Shown: piece by piece, positions 56,592 through 64,000 of the stretch
Layout: every line of letters begins with the position of its first letter
Position numbering within the stretch: the first letter of the stretch is position 1
Source of the DNA: Spiroplasma turonicum
GTDB taxonomy: Bacteria > Bacillota_I > Bacilli_A > Mycoplasmatales > Mycoplasmataceae
Direction: 5' to 3'
Assembly: GCF_001262715.1 (NCBI RefSeq)
Contig: NZ_CP012328.1
Location: 806,001-870,000, forward strand
DNA length: 64,000 nt
Position numbers and translations under genes: made by a program
Notes under the pieces: generated by a model
What the model saw: only the letters and a program-made list of their open reading frames with translations
Told to the model about the DNA's origin: nothing
Databases searched by the model: none

Positions 56592-57890
56592 TTATAATTG
56601 TTTATTTTTAAAAAATGTATTAGAGTATCATTTTGCAAAACTTCATTTATAAAACATAATATATTGGTTATTAACACTTGGGACTTGTCCTTCATATGCA
56701 TCGTAATTTATAGCCCAAGTCATAAGACCTCTTATAATTATATTGTTATCTTTAAGTAGATTATAACATTTATTTAAAGCATTTTCATAAGCACCACCTC
56801 TTCCAGCAGGTTCATTTGTTGAAGCACCTAGAACAAATTTATTAGGTTTTATAATATAAAAATCATTTAATCTACTATATTTAGTAGTTAAATATTTTGT
56901 CATTAAATAATAAAATTCTGCTCTTTTATCAAAATCATCATTTGAAACAATTGAATGTAAACTTAATCCTAATTCTTCAGATTCACTTTGTTCAACATAA
57001 GGTCCAAATGCTCATCCATTATAAAATTGAGGTTGTATTCAATCATAATAATTCTCCAGTTGTTTAAAAAATGGAATATAACTACCTCCACTAGACTCCG
57101 TTGAATTTTTAAGATATGGAAGTTCAGGAGCCATTGTTATGTAAAAATGTTTGTTTTGTTTTTGTCAATCATTTTTAATATCTATCAATACTTCAGATGT
57201 AATTCTTTGACTAGTTCTGTCAGTTAAGCAACTACCTTCTCAATCAATATCCAGACCATCTAAATCATAATAATTTACAACATTTAAAATTGATTTTTTA
57301 AGGTCATTCTTATTATTTTCATTAAAACGCATTTCAGAGCCTGTTTGTCCACCCATAGAAATTAATACTTTTTTCCCTTTAGAATGAAGATAGTTTACTC
57401 CTTCTTTAACTTCTGAAGGATTATTAGGGTTGAATACAGGCATTTGGTTTGCACTACTAGCATATAAGAAAGATAAATTGATAACATCATATCTTAAATC
57501 AATATCCTTAAGTTTAACTGAGTTTTGATAAGAACCTCCTCAATCATATCAATAACCGACAAGTAAGTTCTTATAACTTCATTCGTTTTCTGGTGTTGTT
57601 GGGTTTTCTGGTGTTGTTGGGTTTTCTGGTGTTGTTGGGTTTTCTGGTGTTGTTGGGTTTTCTGGTGTTGTTGGGTTTTCTGGTGTTGTTGGGTTTTCTG
57701 GTGTTGTTGGGTTTTCTGGTGTTGTTGGGTTCTCTGGTGTTGTTGGGTTTTCTGGTGTTGTTGGGTTTTCTGGTGTTGTTGGGTTCTCATTTGGATTTTT
57801 ATTTATTGAACCAAAATCACATGAAATAACAAAGTTTAAAGAATAAGATACTAAACTAATTGCTAATATAATTGATAAAATTTTTTTCAT
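56592..57890 (-). CDS. GH18 chitinase-like lipoprotein with repeat linker
   Basis: A 432-residue surface lipoprotein. The ATG at 57890 follows AGAGGATATGTT. The signal MKKILSIILAISLVSYS ends in the lipobox NFVISCDF. A linker of eleven TTPENP-type repeats (about residues 35-101) leads into a GH18 barrel that begins LLVGYWYDWGGSYQN. The catalytic motif DGLDIDWE is at residues 211-218, with the acid E218. Other blocks are KKVLISMGGQTGSEMRF and RGLMTWAINYDAYEG. It probably cleaves chitin or related N-acetylglucosamine polymers outside the cell, in line with an arthropod host. All hallmark residues are present, so it looks functional. Confidence 0.92.
57589..57786. repeat. Eleven tandem 18-bp repeats in the GH18 gene
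   Basis: The unit TCTGGTGTTGTTGGGTTT (plus strand) recurs every 18 bases from 57589 to 57786. Only two units differ, by a T-to-C change near 57730 and one at the end. It encodes the Pro/Thr/Glu/Asn linker. In-frame gain or loss of units would change linker length without breaking the gene. Confidence 0.95.
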
Positions 57891-58062
57891 AACATATCCT
57901 CTTTTGATTAACATATATAACATAATTATTAAAAACAATAAAGTTTTACTTTTTATTATGAGTTTAATAAAATATATTAATATTATTTAAGATTTTAATC
58001 TAATTTTTATTAAAAGTATATTATATTATTTATAAAAGAAATAATAATATTTAGAGGTTAAT

Positions 58063-59511
58063 ATGATTAATAAAAAAGAAACTAATTATGAACCTTTTGA
58101 AAAAATTAAGGTTCCATTTTATAAAATTGAAAACACAAAAGATATATTTAGTATGGCTATACCAATCTTCATTCAACTATTGTTTACAATTTTAATATCT
58201 CAAATTAATTTAATTGCTATTAACAATTATAAGGACGGTGCATATGCTGAAGGAACATCAAAAGCAGTATTAGCATACAATACTTTACAATTTGTTCCAA
58301 GTTTAATTGCAACAGGTACCATAATTGTTGCTGGTAACTTGATAGGTCAAGGACGAAAAAATGAGGTTTCAAGAGTTATTGTTACTGGTATATTAGTAAA
58401 TTTAGCCATTATGTTACCAATATTTTTATTAGTAACAATTTTAAGCGATTATATTGTTGGATGAGTAGAAGCTAGTTCAAATGAACCAATAATGGATGCA
58501 AGTGGAAAATTTGTCTTAGAACCAAAAGAACTAGATTATGTATCTAATTATTATCGTTTTACAAATATAAATTTATTAATGATGTCTGTTTATCAAGTTT
58601 TTGTAGCAGGTCTACAATCAATTAAAAAAAGTAGAGTTGTTACAATTGGCACAATGCTAGCAAATATAATTGACTTATCATTAATTTCTATATTATTGTA
58701 TGCAACTAATATTCCTCCAGTTTATAGTGCTTTAGTTTTACCTATTACTGGACTATTTCAAATTATTTTTATGTTGTTTATGTGTTTGAAATACATTGAT
58801 TTTAAAACTAATAAACATAAGCAATTAAGTTGGAACTACGCTAAAGAAACATTAAAAACAGGTCTCCCTATTACAATTGAAATGGGTGTATGAAATATTT
58901 GTAATTTTGGAACATCTGTTGCAATTGGCCAACTTCATTTAGGAACTGGAAATCACTGAATAACATTACACAGAAATGCCAATAGTATTGGACAATATTC
59001 ATCCGCGTTCATCCAAGCTATTGGAACTGTTACTGCAGTATTTGTTTCAAGAAAAATTGGTGAAAAAGATAAACAAGGAGCTTATGAAATTGCAATAAAT
59101 TGTTGAAAAGCCGCAATTTTAATAACTCTAATATCTAATATTGTAATGATTGCAATAAGTTATCCTCTTTTATATATATTAAATTCAAAAGATACAGCAA
59201 TCCCTTGAGGTGTTTCATTATTAGCGATATATGCTATAAAAATTTTATTTGATACCGTAAACATGACTTTATTAAGATCATTATGGAGCGTTGGTGATTT
59301 ATGATTTCCAATTATAGTTTCATTTATAACAATGGGACTAGGAATGGTAGCTTTACCTTTCATAATAGTAAAAGGTTTTAATATTGTTGAAGGTCCTGGA
59401 TTATTACTTATTTATGCGGCAGTTATTGTTGATCCCCTTCTTCGTTCAATAGTATATGTACGTCGATGATTAAAAGGTAAATGACAAAGATATATACATA
59501 TAATTGAATAA
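58063..59511 (+). CDS. MATE-family efflux transporter
   Basis: A 482-residue membrane protein with about twelve hydrophobic segments in two similar halves. Each half begins with a typical MATE helix: IFSMAIPIFIQLLFTILISQ and TLKTGLPITIEMGVWNICNF. The loops ATGTIIVAGNLIGQGRKNEV and IGTVTAVFVSRKIGEKDKQ occupy matching places (the 'G.....Q..GA' region). It exports drugs or metabolites using an ion gradient. The ribosome site TTAGAGG precedes the ATG. The gene stands alone, converging on the TDT gene. Confidence 0.88.
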
Positions 59512-59535
59512 TGAAAGAACTATTATTTATTATTC
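59504..59535. terminator. Bidirectional terminator between convergent MATE and TDT genes
   Basis: TTGAATAAT (59504-59512) and ATTATTCAA (59527-59535) form a 9-bp stem with a 14-base loop. It overlaps the ends of both genes. Confidence 0.55.
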
Positions 59536-60551
59536 AAAATTTTAACATTATGCAAATTAATGTATTTTTTTATATAAATAGATAAAATAAATCCTAATAA
59601 ATATAGTGTAAATATAGCTGTAATTATAATATCTATAATAAAAGTATAATAAAATATTTTTTTCAAGACAGACAAACTATCTAAATTGAAAAAATATTGT
59701 GAATAAATTCATTTTTCCATAGTAGCCATTGCTAAAGGGAAGCATAAATTTATATGTTTAAAATGAAAAAACTCTTTTTTTAAACTTATAAAAATCAAAT
59801 GATATAAAACAAATGATAAAATGATTGGAATAAAACCAATTACAATTAATAAATTATCTAAAAAGAAATTAGTATTTTTGAAGGTATAAAAATATGTGAT
59901 TATCAATAAACTGTAAATACCAATAAATGTAATAAAAAAACTACTGCATTCATTTCTATCAATATTATTTAAGTACTTAATTAATAGATTTATTGTTGTA
60001 ATAGTGAATAATATAAAAAACAATAATCATATAACAAATCACAAATTAAAATAATCTTTATTTAAATATTTAATATCAAACGTACTTGATACTATAAAAC
60101 CATTTAATGGAATATATCAACTTGGATTGAAGTTTTTATAACTAAGATTTTTAATATTTAAAAAAACTCAAAATAATAAAAATGAAAATGAGAAAATTAG
60201 TCCAAATCATCATAAATAAAGACCTATATTATAATTAATAATTGAATCAGTTGAATTAGATAAAAAATATTTTGAAAAAGCTAAAATACTCATTGTAACA
60301 AATCCAAAAAAAGGTACACTTTCTTTGTTTTTTTTGATAATTTTAGATAAATCCTTTATGTGAAAAATTATTTTAATAATAATTAAAATAAATAATGAAC
60401 CTGATATGGTTAATAATATAAAATCTAAAAGTTTATCCAATGTAACAATTGGAATAATAATTTTAAATGCCCCACTCAAAGTTAATGATACAAGCAATAT
60501 TGAAAGTATAGAAAAGGGAATGTTAGTAAAAAAAAGTTTGTGTTTTTGCAT
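59523..60551 (-). CDS. TDT-family membrane transporter (TehA/SLAC1-like)
   Basis: A 342-residue membrane protein with about ten hydrophobic segments. The start FFTNIPFSILSILLVSLTLSG and the late block LCFPLAMATMEKW recall the TehA/SLAC1 family (tellurite-resistance and dicarboxylate/anion channels), where an 'FP.A..A' helix is conserved. The ATG follows ATAAGGAGTGG. It may conduct an anion or export a dicarboxylate. The call rests on motif memory, so confidence is moderate. Confidence 0.6.
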
Positions 60552-60640
60552 TAAACCACTCCTTATTTATAATAATTATAAATTAAGACTCTATAAAATT
60601 AATTTAAATTTTAAAGAATATAATAATTCAACTGAAATAC

Positions 60641-60680
60641 AAAAAAAAAAAAAAATGATAAAAATTAATTTATCATTTTT
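60641..60680 (-). terminator. Terminator after the oligopeptide-binding protein
   Basis: AAAAATGATAAA (60651-60662) and TTTATCATTTTT (60669-60680) form a 12-bp stem with a 6-base loop. On the minus strand a 15-base T run (60641-60655) extends it, making a strong terminator. Confidence 0.85.
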
Positions 60681-60690
60681 TTAATTAATA

Positions 60691-62949
60691 TTAAATACTT
60701 CAAGCAAGTCCTTTGCGATGCTTTGTAATATCAGATTTCACTTCTTCTTTTTCTTTAATGTGTGAAGTTCTTAATGCTTCTATTTCATCATAAGTTAAAA
60801 ATTCATCTGTTACTTCAGAATTTGCATATTGTAGAGGACTTAGACCATACGAAACTCATGGATTTTTAAAAGGTAATAACTTACTAATTCAAAAAGTTTT
60901 TTCAGGACTCTTTCTAATTAAAGGCATTGCAAAATAATCTTTAAAAATAGTGTTAGCCTCGTTTTCAGCAAAACCTTTTATACGATCTTTTCATTCCTTT
61001 TTAGCATCTATTGATTCTAATTCTTTTGAAGAATTAAATCTATTTTTAAATAAATTTTCTCCATATTTATTTACTTCTATTTTAGAATTATAACCAACCA
61101 ATAATTTTTCAAACATTTCCTTATGATTATTATCAAGTTTTTTTCATTCTTCATCAGAAGAATTATTATAATCAAGTGGAGTATTACTATCATCAAATTG
61201 AAATAATTGACCTAATCTAAACTTGCTTCTATGTGGACCATCCAATTTCAGTGTTGCTAAATAACTCATTGGGTCTGCATAATCAGGAAATCATCCAGAT
61301 ATAGTTATGTCATGTTTTCCTGAATTAATTTTTTCTTGAAAGTCTAAAAAAGTATTTGGTGTTTCTACATCTAAAGCAATAGGATTATTATTTATAACAT
61401 TGAATTTTGCAAACATTTCAGAAACATTTTTATTAAAAGTAAGTTTACTTGTTGGATCTAAAAATACATTTAAATGAATTTTTCCATTATCTTTTAATTT
61501 TTCACTTAAATCTTTATCAACTGTTGAAAGCAAGTTTCTAAGATTATTAACATTATTTGTCTCTTCACTTGCAATATTAATGTTATCATTATGTGCTTTA
61601 GACCAATGATAATCATTGCCATCACTTAAGTCATTACCAGTTATATTATTTGCTAAATTATTAGTATTCAAATATTCCGCTTCATAATCATGATAATTTT
61701 TAGTAACTGAATTTTCTGTAAATTTAAAAGAATCTGGAACATATGAATTTCTTACATTTTTTGATACTTTAGAATCATCAAATAATTCAGAATAATATTT
61801 ACCATAAATTGATTTATCTAAATTTTCAAACATAAATTTTCTTACTTCTGTAACTTGCAATAATTTAGATTTTAAAATAGATTCTGTTTTATCCTTTTGA
61901 GTGAAATAATCAGAATTTAAATAATTAAATAATAAAAGACGTGTATCTGCATACTCTGGATGGTCTTTGTCATATTCAACAAGTCCTGGAGTTTTTTTAG
62001 GTTCATTTACATCTCCAACTAAAGTTTCAAATCCAGCTTTATCATTAACATCAATTATGTAATCATTTAAAGTTCCTGCTTCAAATAATTCTCTTTTTTT
62101 ACTTATACTTCCATCATTAACTAAGTATTGCTTAATTCTATTAATTTTGGTTTGTTCAGCAAAATGATAGTTTGGATTTTTATCATAAACAATTGAATTG
62201 TCCATAATATAGTTTTTTGGCAGGAAGGCTCCTGTGTAATAACCTTTTTTAAAGTCATTATCCATTGAAATATCAATTAATGTTTCTTCTTTTGTAGGTA
62301 CAAAAACTGAATAAGTCAAGACAGTTTCAAAATAAGGTGCTGGTTTTAATAATTCAAATGTTACTGTTTGTTCACTCTCATTTACTTTAATTCCAAGTTT
62401 ACCTTCACTTACAAATTTATTAAATAAATCCTCAAAGTTTGTTTTATTTTCAATAGCTTCATTATACAAATCTCTTGCACCAACAATAAAAAAATCTCAT
62501 AAGAAATATGCATCAGCAGTATTTTCTGGATTTAAAACAAACTTAGCAGTATTTAAAAAATCATTAACTGTAACATTTGCTACTTTATTTCCATTATAAT
62601 CACTTCAAGTTGCATTATTTCTTAACTTATATGTTCAAATTTTTAAGTCACTATCATGAGCACCAATATAAGGGTCATTATTTGAGTAATTTTTATTTGT
62701 GAGTTCAAATAAATCTCCATATTCTCTACCATATTCATCAGTTGCTAATGGGGTTGCATAAATATTTGCTAAAACATAAAAATCACTTTGTTGTAAAGCT
62801 TTTGGAGCAAGTCAATGCATTGGATTAGCAGGTGTAACTGTTTTTAACGTATGGGGAGGATCAATATCTTTTGTACCACATCCAATAGTAGCAGTTATTG
62901 GTGCACACAACAAATTTAAGTTAAAAAATGTTTTTAATAGTTTTTTCAT
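60691..62949 (-). CDS. Oligopeptide ABC transporter substrate-binding lipoprotein (OppA-like)
   Basis: A 752-residue lipoprotein. The signal MKKLLKTFFNLNLLCAP ends in the lipobox ATIGCGTK. The body has SBP_bac_5 features: a start LKTVTPANPMHWLAPKAL, IYATPLATDEYG, a TWSDYNGNKVANVTVNDF segment (the usual 'W.DG..vtA.D') and a late block ISGWFPDYADPMSYL. It should bind peptides outside the cell. No permease or ATPase gene is adjacent, so it must work with an Opp system elsewhere. The start has the site AAAGGAATAAAG. The terminator at 60641-60680 follows. Confidence 0.9.
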
Positions 62950-63090
62950 ATACTTTATTCCTTTTATTATCTAAAAATTATTTAAATTAATTTATTTTTT
63001 AGAGTATTTTCCAATATAATTTATATTAACATATATTTTTACTATATATTTATAATTAACTGAGAAATAAATATTAAAGGAATAAATAGA

Positions 63091-64000
63091 ATGAAAGAAA
63101 TTAAATTAAATACATATGATAATGAACTAATTCATACATACATTTTTGATGAAGTAGTTAATCCAAAAGGTATATTTCAAATAATTCATGGATCTTGTGG
63201 GCATATTTTATTTTATAAAGACTTTATAAAATATCTTAACTCTAATAACTATATTGTGATTGGGTTTGACTTAAGAGGTCATGGCAAAACTTGTAATGAA
63301 AATAATAAAAGGTTCTTTTCAGAAATTGATGGATGAACTAAAATTGTAAATGATGTTAAAACAATAAATGATTACATAAGAATTAATTATAAAGGCTTGA
63401 AAATATTTGTTCTTGGGCATTCCTTAGGTAGTTTTGTTTTAAGAGGATTTATTTCAAAATATAATTCGTTAATCAATGGCTGTATTATGACAGGAACTGG
63501 ATATTATGGCAAATGATTTTTGAAACATAGAAAAAAACTAGCAACTCATAATCAAATTAAATATGGTAATTATCATTTTGATGAACAAGTTTGAAAAATT
63601 AGTTATAAACCTTTAAATAAAAAATTTGAAAAAGAAGGAAATACTGGATTAGAATGATTGAGCATAAATAAACAAAATATTTCTGAAGCAATAAACGATC
63701 CACTTTCAGGTGGAATATTTACTAGTGCTGCTTTCAAAGATTTATTCACTGGATTATTAGAAATACAAAATACTAAAAATATAAAAGCAATTAATAATAA
63801 TTTGCCAATTTTAATTCTGTCTGGTGTTGAAGATAGTGTTGGTGATTTTGGTAAAGGAATTATTAAATTAAATAACTTATATAAAAAATATAATTTAAAT
63901 ACAAGTTATAAACTATATAAAGAAATGAGACATGACATTTTGTTTGAAAATAATAATAAGTTAGTATATAAAGATATATTAAGTTTTATAAATGGAATTA
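63091..64000 (+). CDS. Alpha/beta hydrolase (lysophospholipase-like), partial
   Basis: About 303 residues are visible and the frame runs off the right edge. The fold markers are IIHGSCGHILFYKDF, GFDLRGHGKT, the nucleophile elbow VLGHSLGSFVLRG (Ser), the acid region ILSGVEDSVGDFG and the histidine in KEMRHDIL. All three catalytic residues are therefore present, and little is missing. It resembles monoacylglycerol lipase/lysophospholipase enzymes, common in mollicutes that scavenge host lipids. The ribosome site AAAGGAATAAA precedes the ATG. It is divergent from the OppA-like gene. TGA is Trp at several places. Confidence 0.88.

Noticed and set aside
57589-57786. Regular repeats that could look like a CRISPR array
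   Set aside because: The units are directly adjacent with no spacers and encode an in-frame linker of a lipoprotein.
57494-57829. Long open frames with Gln/His/Thr or Leu/Val repeats in other frames of the repeat
   Set aside because: They are by-products of the 18-bp repeat in alternative frames of the GH18 gene and have no ribosome site.
60641-60655. A 15-A homopolymer as a second phase-variable promoter
   Set aside because: It lies directly after a strong hairpin in the direction of transcription of the oligopeptide-binding gene, so it is the terminator's T tail.
1-64000. tRNA, rRNA or other structured RNA genes
   Set aside because: No clover-leaf with conserved TTCRA-type arms and no ribosomal RNA segment was recognised by eye; a covariance-model scan was not possible here.

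Overview
The window reads as chromosomal DNA of a mollicute that uses UGA as tryptophan, most likely a Spiroplasma, Mesoplasma or Entomoplasma relative (Entomoplasmatales). The evidence is very low G+C, in-frame TGA at conserved Trp positions in almost every gene, many lipoproteins with a MKK..SCG-type signal, PTS sugar operons with RpiR-type regulators, and no sign of a cell wall. Genes were reassembled through TGA, because a standard-code reading breaks nearly all of them into pieces. The species assignment is inference.

Layout. 1-0.9 kb: a partial membrane-anchored protein and a small lipoprotein. 1.3-6.4 kb: a beta-glucoside module, with PTS EIIBC and a GH1 phospho-beta-glucosidase on the minus strand, a divergent RpiR regulator, then a zinc alcohol dehydrogenase. 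6.5-15.4 kb: a tightly overlapping six-gene minus-strand operon (lipoprotein, fructose-family PTS EIIBC, GH38 alpha-mannosidase, PTS EIIA, ROK kinase, GH1) with its own divergent RpiR regulator. It looks like a phosphotransferase route for a mannose-containing glycoside. 15.5-16.9 kb: a decayed IS3-type element. 17-27 kb: a sialic acid operon (nanE, nanA, SSS symporter, nanQ/YhcH, ROK kinase) continuing into a complete RbsA/RbsC/RbsB-type ABC sugar transporter, with a divergent RpiR regulator. 27-28.3 kb: two small paralogous lipoproteins, one with a frameshifted signal peptide. 28.35-29.84 kb: an intact IS3-like element with a 3-bp target duplication.

30-32 kb: two tandem acyltransferase-3 membrane proteins. 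32-39 kb: a large lipoprotein and a 1437-residue FtsX-type permease. 39-42.7 kb: a PepV-like dipeptidase, a ThiT-like membrane protein and a DUF3137-like protein. 42.8-44.7 kb: a ruined heavy-metal P-type ATPase and a remnant end of the second IS. 44.9-48.8 kb: a membrane protein and a large lipoprotein whose promoter spacer is mostly a 17-T homopolymer, so expression may be phase variable. 49-51.1 kb: a ruined GH32 fructan hydrolase lipoprotein. 51.3-56.4 kb: a small membrane protein, a large lipoprotein and a ruined ABC transporter. 56.6-57.9 kb: a GH18 chitinase-like lipoprotein with an 11-copy 18-bp repeat. 58-64 kb: a MATE exporter, a TDT-family membrane protein, an oligopeptide-binding lipoprotein and an alpha/beta hydrolase that runs off the edge.

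Together the left half is a carbohydrate-scavenging region: two PTS systems, one symporter and one ABC transporter feed GH1, GH38 and sialic acid catabolic enzymes, each cluster under a divergent RpiR regulator. The right half is a surface-protein region rich in lipoproteins, with clear gene decay. No tRNA, rRNA or CRISPR array was recognised.
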